Shown piece after piece: positions 45,901-59,000 of a DNA stretch of 64,000 nt (its first letter is position 1; each line of letters opens with the position of its first letter). The notes under the pieces were generated by a model. That model was not told where the DNA came from, ran no database searches, and saw only the letters and a list, made by a program, of their open reading frames with translations. A program made the translations under genes and the position numbers. The stretch is from Protula sp. h YS-2021 (Eukaryota > Annelida > Polychaeta > Sabellida > Serpulidae): assembly GCA_949752745.1 (NCBI GenBank), contig OX457034.1:6463625-6527624 (forward strand), written 5' to 3'.

Positions 45901-46401
45901 CGTAGAAGAAATAATTCAAAAACCGCTTATACTCGGAACATAACAGAAATTGTAACTTGAAACTATTTGTTAAAACCTTTGATAAATTTTAAAAAATAGC
46001 ATACGAGTTGTTAAAACCCGAATGCTTTTTGGTGCAAATTTGACATTTAGGCGAAATCTCTCATTTTTTACCCCGTTATTTTCACTCTAACCGCAGAAAT
46101 TTTGCGCATTTTTATTGAGAAAGTGTGATTCTGCTTACACCCACTCGAAAGGTAGTAGTAATGGGGTAGTTTGCCATGATTGCCGGACCACTGCAACAAA
46201 CTATTTAACTGCCACAATCAGGGTCGAAAAAACTTATCCTAGCGTAGGTAAAATATGTATTGCGTTATTTTACATTAACCAACCTGAAATTATGTCTTTG
46301 TAGATAATCATATTGTAAGATTTTTTCTGATTCGCCTAAACGAACTAACACCAACTCGTTTGTTTGTTGCAGATGCGGAAAAGGAAGTAACTATTGTGTT
46401 T

Positions 46402-46988
46402 GGCCACATTCTCTTGGACCGTCTCGAAAAATCAAGAGGCTCTCGAAAAATCGAGAGGTGTTCTCTTGGATAAGTTCTCGTTATCTAGAGACAGTTTTTG
46501 TCTCGGAAAACTTCTCTCGAGAAGGTCAGATACAAGATGGCGGAAATGTAAACAAAGGCATTTCTACAAATTATTTGCAAAAATGCATGTGAAATATAGA
46601 TATTTAAGAGTCGAAATTTAGGTCAAGGAAGATTTTAGACGTAATTGCACTAGGTATAGTGAAATACAAGAGGACCCAAAGGTTTAACCTCAATTACTAT
46701 AGGTTGAGGTCTAATCTGTAACACCGTTGGTACTGCTGAAGTGGTAGGGATGTTATTGGGTAAAACAGATCACATTTAAACCAATGCCCAAACAAACGAT
46801 TGTCACAGGATATATTTCTAGGCATATGAATTACATATTTATCTGAAATAAGCACAAAATAGCTAGATTTGTGTTTTTTATTTCTCGATTTTTTGAGACG
46901 TGTTCTTTTGGACGGTGTATCTGGAGCTTCTCTGGTCTGTTTGGAGAGTGGATTCTCAGTTTTCTGAGAGGTCCAAAAGAATGTGGCC
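46402..46988 (+). mobile_element. 587-bp MITE, copy 2 (inverted relative to copy 1)
   Basis: Ends GGCCACATTCTCTTGGACCG and CCAAAAGAATGTGGCC. The length is identical to copy 1 (8747-9333) and the sequence is a close match in reverse orientation. Flanks TTT and TTA suggest a 3-bp, A/T-rich target with one mismatch. Confidence 0.85.
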
Positions 46989-48482
46989 TTAGCTGTTATC
47001 CCGTTGCTGTCCAACACCCAACCTCTATGTATAACCGTTGTTGTAAAACAGTTGACCTCTGATAGCACCTATCCGCTATGTATAAACACAGTGCGGTGGA
47101 TATTTTAAAAAGTAATTCCTCTCTTTTATGAGTACAATTTTCGCGGAATCTTCAGTGGGTCTAATGAGTAAAAGATGTTATACACAACAGATTAAACAAT
47201 TGTAGAGGTTAGCTGTGTGACAACAATGCAGACTGGTAGATGCGTCTCGTGTTGTTCTAAATAACCGACCTCTGCAGAGACTAACCAACGAAATTCACTG
47301 CGCATTTGCCTTATGTGCAGGAAAAAAGCGTCGTCCGATTATGAATTTAGATATTTTATAGGGAAACTGTCAAAAATCTTTCAATGTAACTGCCAATTCG
47401 GGCAAACTGTCATTTTTTGGAGCCTTAAAACCAGGCAGCTTACAGAGTGGCTGAACATTTCAGGCAATTTATAAAGTGGCTAACTGAAGCAGGCAGCTTA
47501 GAAACATCCCAAAATATTCAGAGCCTTTCTAAACATTTGACTGTAATCTATTTAATGCTTCTTATTGAAGTTCATAATTCTCCTTCGACTCTTCAACATG
47601 CGAAAAAATGGGAGAGACAGAATATGATTTAAACTGTATTTCATTTCCATTTACTGCTTTACAACATCACCATTTATCAGCCATAAAAACAACGCGAACA
47701 TTCGTCTTCTCTCCTTCTCAGTCTTCACCCACATAAATCTAACCACCATTGCTTTCTCCCCATTTTGCAAAACTGCACACATCTCTGTCGCTTTTCATAT
47801 TTGCCCTATGCGACTTTTATTTCCAAAATGCAAATCGATTCTGATAGACAATGTTGTCGTGAAGATTACTTATAGTGTATGTTAGTTAGTAGTTACAGCT
47901 TTACCAATCTGCTCCCAGCTGAAAAGATGGAACTCAATGGGTATCTACAGGGTTGGACAGGATATATGATGAAAAATCAGCAGCTTCGAAGACACTCTTT
48001 ATTGATTTCTCCTGGCGGTTACACCTATCTATGGTCATTGCGATGCATATTGCTGGGGATTTCAGTCCTTTAGACATTCCATCAAAACTGCTTACCGAGA
48101 TATGGGGGGCACTTGGTATCTTATGTGTTACAAGCTAAAGGGATTGTTGGGTTTCAAGACCGGATAGGGAGAAAAGGTTGGGTACACAGACAAGTATTTG
48201 CACAAGAATTGTGGGCCAAACGAAAGGATTTCCGGGAACAGAGAAATTGGGAGGGGGGGGGGGTGGTTTATGTTGAAATAATGCAAATGAGAGACCAGCA
48301 CACTACTAAAGAAAAGGGTACCTGGACTCACAAGCTGACCTAGCTATCCCAAACAGTAGGGACGCATCAGGCCGTCTCTGGACAGACAACACAGCGGGTC
48401 CTCATTAAAAAGGAGTGCGACAGTGTTGTCTGGTAGCAGTGTCACACCTCTGGCTGGAACATTTTGTGTCCGATTGAGAAGC
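46989..48482. other. Stretch without recognised gene
   Basis: Only short frames are present, none with family resemblance. A small duplication of AGGCAGCTTA and AGTGGCTNAAC text occurs at 47430-47505. A G run lies at 48253-48263. Confidence 0.4.
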
Positions 48483-48782
48483 CGGGGGCCGTTTGGGTCA
48501 AGTGCAATCAATCAATCAATTATGTGTGTCCAAAAAAGCGCAGAAAGGGGTAAAAAAAAGGTTATTTTTCATTCAGTATTTCGCGCTTCCTACAAAAAAA
48601 AAAAAAAACAAACAAAAAAAAACGGGAGGGGGGGGGGGGGATTTTGCAAGATCACATCACCTTTGATTAAAAAAGCATTTTTTTTCAAAACTAGTACTAC
48701 AGGTTTAGGGTTAGTTTTAAAAAGCTATACACACATGGCATTACGTGGGTGCCCCCCCCCCCCCCCCCCCCCCCCACTCCCA
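48483..48782. mobile_element. MITE-like repeat with G/C-run ends, relative of 24335-24663
   Basis: Left GGGGGCCGTTTGGGTC with TATGTGTGTCCAAAAAAGCG; right ACACACATGGCATTACGTGG followed by GTG and a C homopolymer. It includes an A-rich and a G-rich tract at 48594-48641. Confidence 0.45.
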
Positions 48783-49185
48783 GGGGATTTCGTGGGATTC
48801 GGTTGATTCTCCATTATCACCTCATCCAACATGACATGTTTGAGAAAATTTGAAGTAAATTCTGGCCCAAAGTTTGGCTGTGGCAGAGGACAGTCGGATC
48901 TCTGATTCGAACCAGTCGTTAAACATGTGTATGTTTAATTTATATATAATCTTATACAAACACCGCTGATACAGCCGCGGTGCGAGTTGACAATTTGAGT
49001 GAAAATATAGGATCCTTAGAAGAAATGTAAAGCCACTGCATAATAATTTATCAATGACGCTTTCTAGTCTAAGAGTAAATATTAAATTGTTTGACATCTC
49101 AGCGGATTCATACTTGAAATTTTGCCGAAATATTTGGACGTTTCGACCGAATAAGGATCATTACTTCCGCCTTCGTTGGATCCGC

Positions 49186-50600
49186 AAATAGCTCCGAGTC
49201 AGCTCTGACTTGTATAACATTGTATATCTATCTGTGAGAGTTACGAAGTCTTCCATTGTTCCACTAATAGGGGTCAACTTCATATGTTCTGAGGCACGAA
49301 TCCTGCATACGAGTCCCTATTATTCAAACATTTACAGAAAGTACATGCCCAATATTAGCTCCGAGTCAGCTCTGACTTGCATAACACCATATATCTCTCT
49401 GTCAGAGCTACGAAGCCTTCCCTTGTTCCACTAATAGGGGTCAACTTCACATGTTCTGAGGCAAGAATCCTGCATACGAGTCCCTATTATTCAAACATTT
49501 ACAGAAAGTACATACCCAATATACAAGGACGAGACAGTAATTGGGACAAAATTATGGGTTTTTAATGATTTTCGGGAAATATCCCTCAACCTACATGTGA
49601 ACAAATATATACCACCGACAGAAGAGGTCTAACCAAACTTTGCTAATAAAAAACATAGCAACTTCCCAGTATACGGACATTAAAATACACAAAAGTATAA
49701 ATTGTTTTTCTAAGGTAAAGAATAGACAAGTTTGGGACATAAAATTTCGGCCTGAACATGAATTAATCACATACAGCGTTTCAACCGTTGTCCCAGAACC
49801 AAGATGGCGACGTCAGCAAATAAACAGCTGATCAATCTGGCTAGTTTTACTAACTTTTCTCTTGAACAACAAATGATACTTTCAATGTTATGGTATATTA
49901 TGAGATACACTTTTCCAAGCATGTGGATCTAAGGATATCCAATTGTAAAATGAGTAAAGCAGGTTTCAGCCTATCTGCGTCAAATGTCTCATTCTACCCT
50001 CCGTCCCATTCTACGGTTTTGGCCTTGTACCCTTTTGTAAAACAGGCAAAATTTTTAGTTGAGCTATATATCTTTTATTTATTCATAAAAGTGCAGAAAA
50101 GTTAGCTTCCCCACCCACATGTCAAATGTTTGTTTATAATCCGACCTTTAGATGTCGTGACCAAAGTCAAGTGACCAAAAATTTAAATAAAGGGATTATA
50201 AGTTGTAAAATATATACTAAAATAATTAATAGATGCAGAATTATGTATAATTTTATTTTGTACACTCACAATATTTGATATCATTGTTACTTTTTCACGT
50301 AATAAAGTGTGCTCCCTATATACAAACAAATGTCAGTTATTGCGGGAGTTTGTGGCTATTTCCGTATTATTTTCTTTTAAAGAAAGCGTCACACAGAAGT
50401 TGTATGTCATTACCGTTGTACTTGAGAGCTTTTAGCAAACGCGAATAAAGACTTATGGGTCGTTGAATCTCGCACTAAGTAGCCACAGGAGCGCCTCAAA
50501 GCGAGCGCAGTTGACTTGCTCATCGTTATATAGCGAGGCTTTGAAGCGATGCGTGGAAACTTTGTAGCGCACGGCTTCTTGGAGCTAGGCCCTAGACCAC
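49186..50600. repeat. Interspersed repeat with an internal 170-bp tandem duplication
   Basis: Positions 49186-49345 and 49358-49520 are near-identical (AGCTCCGAGTCAGCTCTGAC, CCTGCATACGAGTCCCTA). The following sequence to 50600 parallels 9545-10070 and 11970-12075, including GACCAAAAATTTAAATAAAG and GAGCGCAGTTGACTTGC. Class unknown. Confidence 0.6.
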
Positions 50601-51164
50601 CATTGATTTAATTATATGTTTCTTTATAGAAATTCAAAGTCTGATTTCTTGAATAACATTGCTGGGGAAGAAAGCGTTATTAGGTCCTTTAAATTAACCC
50701 TTGACAAGGTAAAGGAAAAAAACATTAATATTTGGGGGTTGACCAAGTGGATTTTTTGTTATTTCGCATCTAAAAGGGACACCCATGAAGTCTGGATGAT
50801 ATGAATCAGTTACTGAATTTTGACGTCATATTTTTCAAAAACAATACAATTGATTGCAAAGAGTTTGAGCATGTATCTAGAAGAACCCTTTGGGAACATA
50901 AGCATACTATAAGTTTACTGACTGCCCGGAACATTTAAATCAGTATCGAAAAAAAGTACAGCTGCCATGCTAATAGTCTTCCTGTTATTGGGCAACGAAG
51001 GCGGTAGTAATTGTTTTAATATTTTACGTACCGGTAGTTTTCGGTACAGATAACGAAATACAAATTCAACGCAGTTGTCTCCTGGTAAATGAAAAGATAA
51101 TACCTCTCCAGCTTTAAAATGCAGTGATTGTATGTCGTCAGATGCAAAACCATATGCTGCAAAA

Positions 51165-51986
51165 CAGGGCTGGTAAAAATTTCGAAATTTTTAAAAATTT
51201 CATGAAATTTGAAATTTTTGAAATATTTCAGAAATATTGAAATTTTTGAAATCTTTCAAAAGCACATTAGAAAAAAAAAACCATATTTCCTGGCTATGCG
51301 TAATATCTGTTGGTTTAATTTAACAAATTCCACCGTCAAAAACAGATAAAATGACTGAATCGCATACCGGTTAAACGCATAAATCGGTTGAGTGCGTAAA
51401 ATGATGTATTTTTAACGAGATAATTGCATACCGCTTTATCGTAAAACCGGATAAAGGCAAAGATTTTTCTCGTTTAAATGGGAAACACTGCTCAATAGCA
51501 GAATTAGGGGTGACTATTCAAAGAGTGCTACACTAGTTGCCCCCTGTTTGTTTAGCTAACATATTGTCTGTTATATTTTTTGACCTATTGTGTACATATG
51601 CGACCTCTTTCCCCTGTGCCGTTAAAAGTGAGTCCCCTTTCAGCAGTTACCATAAACCCTGTTGCCTCTCTCCGCACCTCTTAGAAACCCCCGCTCAGAT
51701 ACCCGGAGTGGATGTGTCAACGGTGCTATAGGCCAGCAACTGCTTGCTTTGTTACTCAAAATCATGGACTACGCAGGATGCATTGTTTACTGGTAGAGTT
51801 ATGCCAACGCAGTGTGTTAAATGACAACTTAAGATGAATGTCCGTTGATAGTTATCCGCCAGTATGTCTAACTTATTTCTTATTTAAAAATTTCAAAACA
51901 TTTGAAATTCTTGAAATTTTTACAGTGAAATATTTCATGAAATATTTAAAGAATAATTTCATTCGAAATATTTCATACCAGCCCTG
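51165..51986. mobile_element. hAT-like nonautonomous transposon with perfect 8-bp target duplication
   Basis: Terminal inverted repeat CAGGGCTGGTA at the left and TACCAGCCCTG at the right, with subterminal GAAATTTTTGAAATATTTC motifs on both sides. The 8-bp CTGCAAAA is present at 51157-51164 and again at 51987-51994. An 8-bp duplication with CAGGG ends is the hAT signature. The 822-bp interior shows no transposase. Confidence 0.85.
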
Positions 51987-52675
51987 CTGCAAAACTTGTA
52001 TTCTATTCTTGACTGCTTTGTTACAGTTGAGAAGTTTCGCCAAACTGCTGGGATTTTTCAAACAGCATCGCACTGCAGTGTAACAGTCAACAGTCTCCAG
52101 CACCGTTATGATTGGGTTTGTCACTCTGGATGTCGGGCAACAAGTGCGTGGATATATCTCGGTCATTCAGTGCTAAAATGTAAAAAAAAAAAAAAAAAAC
52201 ATGTAAGAACTTATACAGGTTTTGTATAATCCCTCTAGGGAACATTGGTATGTAAATCAACCGCAGGTAGATATGTGTCTGAATTAACAGAAAGTTATTT
52301 AAAAAGGAATCGTTAACGAATTTTGAGTTATTTTGTTTACATGAAAATCACAAGATTTTGTGATTTTAGGAAATAATACTCCAATGATGTTTGAAAATGC
52401 GAAGAATTTACTTTATTTACAAGAGTTGTATAAGAATCTGTATCGATATGTAATAATAGGAGTAATGTGTTTGCAATGCAAATAAAAATATAAACAGAAT
52501 TAAAAAATATATAAATAAAAGAATGAAATTGGAAAGGCTGATGTCTGGTGCGTATTTACCTCATTGACGAGGGCGAGAAAAGCGAAAGTCTGCATTATTG
52601 CTGGCAAATAATGATAAAACCATGCGAGCGGTTGCTGATCAGAAGAAAAACCTCCCGCAGCCTGTAGTACTGTAG

Positions 52676-52960
52676 TACTAGTAGCACCAGCCTGAAAGGC
52701 GAGTGCGAACACTGCGCAAGGCTGAGGCAGCGTTTTTTTGGATCAGTTCAAACGAGAGTTTTGTTTTATTTTTATTTCATGATCTGTGTGCAGCTGTATT
52801 CTGTTTTAAGTTAAATATACGCTCACATGTGATGCTTTTTTTTGTCGCGTAGTTACGTTGTACACATTTTCAGCAGTATGTAGCGTGACGTTTTCGATTC
52901 CAGAACAACTTTGAGTACGGCTGTGCGTACCTACCGGGCGTACCTACCAGTCAACTGTTT
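52676..52960 (+). repeat. Segment duplicated at 54185-54500
   Basis: Both segments carry TTTTATTTTTATTTCATGAT, TAAGTTANATAT, CACATTTTCAG or CACTTTCAG, and GTGACGTTTTCGAT-type text in the same order. The first copy lies just upstream of the first recognised SPFH exon, the second in its intron after 53736. Confidence 0.6.
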
Positions 52961-53087
52961 CTTTTGTGCGCATGTCGGCAATCCCGAAACACAAACAGAC
53001 AAATCGATGCGCTTCTTTGAGCACTACACTGTTTCTACTAAAGATGGCAAAACCAACCATGTCGTTCTCGTCTTTTTCTTAATACAG

Positions 53088-56000
53088 GCCTTGATCTACG
53101 ACCTACAGGGACGCGCCAGGGTTGAAGAAGGACCGAACAGAGTGCGTGAGCTGTTCCTTTTTTTTTTTTTTTTAACCGGGACTTTCCCCAGGATGCGGTT
53201 GTAATGAATGCTGTTTCTTCTTTTTCTGTATCTAATTCCGTCTCTTTATATCCGCTGTTTTTGTTTTGTAACTGTATGTGAATAAAGGAACTCCAGATAC
53301 CTCTTATGTACACAAAGGATTAGCCGCATGGATCATGAGGCGATTTTCGTTAGAAATGCGCATAAAACACTTACTGATAATTCTCATGTACACAAAGATG
53401 GTCGCATGGATCATGAGGCGATTGTCGTTAGAAATGTTCATAAAACACTTACTGGTACTTCTCATGTACACAAAGATGCGTTGTCTAACCGCGTGTGAAA
53501 CGGCGCTCGACACATTCATTCGAACGTCATAGGTATAAATGACATCGTTCACCTGAACCTTCAGGCCGCACTTGACGAATTTCTATTCAACATGACTAAA
53601 ATTTGTTTCCATTTTTTTCCCGTATGTAGATCTTTCTATGGAGAGAGAAGTGCCAAATACTGCGCATGTACTCGGCTAATCAAAATGAGTACCTGGTAGT
53701 CAAGTTTACCAGCGGAAAAGTGGAACACATACAAGGGTGAGTGTTTTGTTGTGAGGGTCTTGTGATACTTCTGAGGCCAAGAATAAATCAACTAACTTGG
53801 TATTATTTAAAATAAGAATTCTGAAGCGAATAAGAAACGAGAAATTTTTTTGGTAGGCTATTCCGGAATAGACTACCGATAATACGAATGTCACAGAAAT
53901 CAATAATGCTTCATTTTTTAAATTTATGTGGATATTTTTCTATTTGTAAGGCAAGAACTTGATTAAATAATGACAAAAATTCGATTTTTGCGGCATTCAA
54001 TTTATCGGTAGTCTTTTCCGGAATAGCCTACCAGAAAATATCTTATTTGCTTCAGAATTCTTATTTTAAATAATACGATGTTAACTGGTTTCTCGTCGTA
54101 CGGTCAATAAAATTACCAGTGAAATTACCGGCGTCTGCAAGATTTTTTTGTTGTTGTTACTTATATATACATATTTTTTGGGAGTCTCCAGCACTGGAAG
54201 CACGAACCTGGAAGTACGCAGTGCGCAAAATGAGGGAGGGCTTTTGAATCGACCCAAACACGAGTGTGATTTTATTTTTATTTCATGATTTTTGGTACAA
54301 ATATATTCTCTTATAAGTTAGATATTTTTGGTACTTCTGCACGATGTTTTCTGTCTCTCAGGTACATCGTTTTGACGATCCCTAAAGTACACACTTTCAG
54401 ACGTATGTGTATGACGTTTTCGATACGGAAAGAGCTTGGGATAACTACGTGTTATAGGCATTGGAAAAATACTATTGTTCCCTTACACACACACTGCCAA
54501 GCATGAAATAAAATCTTTCACATTTGAAAGACTGTACACTTTTTTAGTGCAATTCCTGTTCAAACTTGCTAGTAAAAGTGTTTACCTTAATCTCCTGTTT
54601 TAATGTGCAGATTTTGGTGTCCCATTTAATTTGGTGGCCGTAAATAAATGAAAAAAAAAAAAACAAAACAGGATTTTGTACCTTGCTTTTGAATTAAACG
54701 CAAATCTTCATAATTTTTCAAATATCAATGTATCAAGTGCACAAGAATTTGAATATTCGCGGAGCAGACTCACGTTGCTTAGCCTCACTGAAATATAAAG
54801 AGTGTCATTGATGTTGTATTGTCGTCATTCTACGTCAGTCCACGGCGGCTTTAGACTCGCGTCCTCTTATTTCGTGCAGGACCAAAAATATTTAAATTCT
54901 TAGCTGCCCCATACATTCTCATTGTAAATAATAGTGTTATTATTTTATCAGTTAGAACTGAATCTGTCGTTATTTTCTTCCAACAACAGACCTATAGCAA
55001 AGTTCAAAAACCCACTTGAGCACAGAAGCATCGCGGTTGAGCAGTGTACGTCACTGGATGCCAATGAAGTACTCGTGGTATACAGACAGGACGCCGACAC
55101 ACAAACCGTCACGCGCTACTTACAGCGAGGGCCCACGGTTTTCATGCCTCAGGCTAACGAGTGGTGAGTGTGTGTCTCTGGGTGGGAGGTGGGGGGGGGG
55201 GGGAGGCAGGGAGGGGGATGGGGGGTAGCACACAGACAGGACACCGACACACAAACCGTCACGCGCTACTTACAGCGAGGGCCCACGGTCTTTATGCCCC
55301 AGGCTAACGAGTGGTGAGTGGGTGTCTGTGGGTGGGAGGTGGGAGAGAGGGGGTGGGGGTAGCACACACAGGACGCCGACACACAAACCGTCACGCGCTA
55401 CTTACAGCGAGGGCCCACGGTCTTCATGCATCAGGCTAACGAGTGGTGAGTGGGTGTCTGTGGGTGGGAGGTGGGAGGGAGGGGGTGGGGGTAGCACACA
55501 CAGGACGCCGACACACAAACCGTCACGCGCTACTTACAGCGAGGGCCCACGGTCTTCATGCATCAGGCTAACGAGTGGTGAGTGTGTGTCTGGGGGTGGG
55601 AGGTGGGGAGGGGGGAGGGAGGGGATGGGGGTAGCACACAGACAGGACGCCGACACACAAACCGTCACGTGCTACTTACAGCGAGGGCCCACGGTCTTCA
55701 TGCCTCAGGCTAAAGAGTGGTTAGTGTGTGTCTGTGGGTGGGGGGGGGGGGGGGGGGGTTGGGGGAGGGGGTAGGGGGGTAGGGTTAGGGAGGAGAGGGG
55801 ATGGGGGTAGCACAAAGAAGGACGCCGACACACAAACCGTCACGCGCTACTTACAGCGAGGGCCCACGGTCTTCATGCCTCAGGCTAACGAGTGGTGAGT
55901 GTGTGTCTCTGGGTGGGAGGTGGGGGGGGGGGAGGGAGGGAGGGGGATGGGGGGTAGTACACAGACAGGACACCGACACACAAACCGTCACGCGCTACTT

Positions 56001-59000
56001 ACAGCGAGGGCCCACGGTCTTCATGCATCAGGCTAACGAGTGGTGAGTGGGTGTCTGTGGGTGGGAGGTGGGAGGGAGGGGGTGGGGGTAGCACACACAG
56101 GACGCCGACACACAAACCGTCACGCGCTACTTACAGCGAGGGCCCACGGTCTTCATGCATCAGGCTAACGAGTGGTGAGTGTGTGTCTGTGGGTGGGGGG
56201 GGGGGGGGTTGGGGGAGGGGGTAGGGGGTAGGGTTAGGGAGGAGAGGGGATGGGGGTAGCACAAAGAAGGACGCCGACACACAAACCGTCACGCGCTACT
56301 TACAGCGAGGGCCCACGGTCTTCATGCATCAGGCTAACGAGTGGTGAGTGTGTGTCTGGGGGTGGGAGGTGGGGAGGGGGGAGGGAGGGGATGGGGGTAG
56401 CACACAGACAGGACGCCGACACACAAACCGTCACGTGCTACTTACAGCGAGGGCCCACGGTCTTCATGCCTCAGGCTAAAGAGTGGTTAGTGTGTGTCTG
56501 TGGGTGGGGGGGGGGGGGGTTGGGGGAGGGGGTAGGGGGGTAGGGTTAGGGAGGAGAGGGGATGGGGGTAGCACAAAGAAGGACGCCGACACACAAACCG
56601 TCACGCGCTACTTACAGCGAGGGCCCACGGTCTTCATGCCTCAGGCTAACGAGTGGTGAGTGTGTGTCTCTGGGTGGGAGGTGGGGGGGGGGGAGGGAGG
56701 GAGGGGGATGGGGGGTAGTACACAGACAGGACACCGACACACAAACCGTCACGCGCTACTTACAGCGAGGGCCCACGGTCTTCATGCATCAGGCTAACGA
56801 GTGGTGAGTGGGTGTCTGTGGGTGGGAGGTGGGAGGGAGGGGGTGGGGGTAGCACACACAGGACGCCGACACACAAACCGTCACGCGCTACTTACAGCGA
56901 GGGCCCACGGTCTTCATGCATCAGGCTAACGAGTGGTGAGTGTGTGTCTGTGGGTGGGGGGGGGGGGGGTTGGGGGAGGGGGTAGGGGGTAGGGTTAGGG
57001 AGGAGAGGGGATGGGGGTAGCACAAAGAAGGACGCCGACACACAAACCGTCACGCGCTACTTACAGCGAGGGCCCACGGTCTTCATGCCTCAGGCTAAAG
57101 AGTGGTTAGTGTATGTCTGTGTGTTGGGGGGGGGAGGGGTGGGGGACGGGGTAGGGTTAGGGAGGAGAGGGGATAGGGGTAGCACACAGACAGGATGCCG
57201 ATACACAAACGTCACGCGCTACTTACAGCGAGGGCCCGCGGTCTTCATGCATCAGGCTAACGAGTGGTGAGTGTGTGTCTGCAGGTGGGGGGGGGGGGGG
57301 GAGGGGATGGGGCTAGCACACAGACAGGATGCCGACACACAAACCGTCACGCGCTACTTACAGCGAGGGCGCGCGTTCTTCATGCATCAGGCTAACGAGT
57401 GGTCTGAGCTGTGTGTCGCTGACTGAGGGTTTGCAAGATTTGGCTGTTCAGATTGAAACGGTGGAATTAAATTGAGTTAAATACAATTTATTTATTTCAC
57501 AACTATTACATTGATCTTTTTTTCTTTGCTGTGCTCCGGTCAACCAATTCTCCAAAGCATCACCCAGTATTTTATAGCCAGAGGACCGGATGCTCCCCAA
57601 CCTCCATTTTAATAAAAAGACGTGTTGCTCGCTCAGGCTGCATACTGTCATGTGTTGCTCATTCGGGCTGTATATTTTTACGTGTTGCTCTCTCAGGCTG
57701 CATACTGTCATATGTTGCTCATTCGGGCTGTGTATTTTTACGTGTTGCTCTCTCAGGCTGCATACCACTCATGTTGCTCATTCAGGCTGCATAATTTCAC
57801 GTGTTGCTCTCTCATGCTGCATACTTTCACGTGTTGCTCTTTCAGGCTGCATACTTTCACGTGTTGCTCTCTCAGGCTGCATAATGTCATGTGTTGCTCA
57901 TTCAGGCTGCATACTTTCACGTGTTACTCTCTCAGGCTGCATACTTTCACGTGTTGCGCTCTCAGGCTGCATAATGTCATGTGTTGCTCATTCAGGCTGC
58001 ATACTTTCACGTGTTGCTCTTTCAGGCTGCATACTTTTACTTGTTGCTCTTTCAGGCTGCATACTTTCACGTGGCACGGGACGGATCCCAACAACAAGAC
58101 GAAACAAATCCCAGGCAGTCTGACGTTCACGAATCTTCAAATTATCCCCGACCAGTTCTATTATAATGTCAGTTCTACAGATAAGTTTTTGGATCTTGTA
58201 TTACATGGCCATGGCTCAATTCAAGTTTAAACTACATTTTAACAGTTAAAACTGTGTTTGCTTTAACGAAACCTGAATCAGGTGAAAAGTCTGTTAAGTG
58301 GTTCTTGTGTTCGCGCGATTTGGTCCCGCCTAGGGAACGGCCTGTTCAAGAACCTGATGGGACTTACCGAATTTTTATTCCAAGTTTTTTTTTTTTTTTT
58401 TTTTTTTTTGAGAGAGAAAATGCTTAGAAAACCGTCGAAGTTTTTTTATTATTTTGAATATTGGGATGAGAAACAAGCCTGTTTTTCTTCCTAGTCCTAA
58501 CCAGTCTGAAACCTCATTAACTCAGATTCTACTTCGTTATACCTTTGGTTTCAATGAGATTCTGTCGTGCAATTAGTTAATTTTGCACACCACGGAAGTA
58601 AAAGATGTTGTTTTAGTAAAATATAATTAAAGTTGATGAAAAAATGAACACTTGAGGGAGGGGCAGTCCGCTGTTGGGAGAGGGGCAGTCCTCTATTGAG
58701 GGAGGGGCAGTCCTCTATTGAGGGAGGGGCAGTCTGCTATGGAAACCCATTAATTGCTAAATAGATGATGTCTGTTGTGCTAGGTGCCCGAGGTTCGAAC
58801 TGCAGATGACGCTTTGATCAGAGTGAAACTAATGCTCTTCTACGAGCTGAAAAACATCGAACAGATGGTAACTCAAGTTTTAAGAGCAATTAGTAACCTG
58901 TATCTTATTGTTTTAAATATTGTAATAAACCTGCTACAAGAAAGCTTAAAAAGCAAGGCTCAAAACTGCTTGCTTTGCTTGTCGTATCGTGGCACCAGTA

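Larger units (their letters stand above)
40669..46137. mobile_element. TAAGCCAAATCACAC-family MITE split by a 5.1-kb insertion
   Basis: The outer ends (ACCATCACACTTTGGGTG at 40671 and AGTGTGATTCTGCTTA near 46122) and their inner flanks match the two ends of the MITE at 1759-2127. Joining 40669-40762 to 45901-46137 gives about 330 bp that runs parallel with that MITE across the junction (GAAATNAT, then TAGAAGAAAT, later TTGTAACTNNAAACTATTTG). The 5.1 kb between are therefore a later insertion. Confidence 0.7.

Noticed and set aside
53142..53147. Donor at 53146 (GTGAGC) for the first SPFH exon
   Set aside because: It gives phase 1 into an exon that is only open in phase 0; the donor at 53142 (GTGCGT) keeps the frame and the GPNRIF sequence.
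55322..56807. ORFs with repeated THKPSRATYSEGP
   Set aside because: Wrong-frame translation of the partial-exon array; the conserved frame of the true exon is DTQTVTRYLQRG.
57590..58230. ORFs of up to 202 codons rich in CSFRLHTFTC
   Set aside because: They translate the acceptor-copy array; only the final part (58056-58167), in its own frame, is coding.
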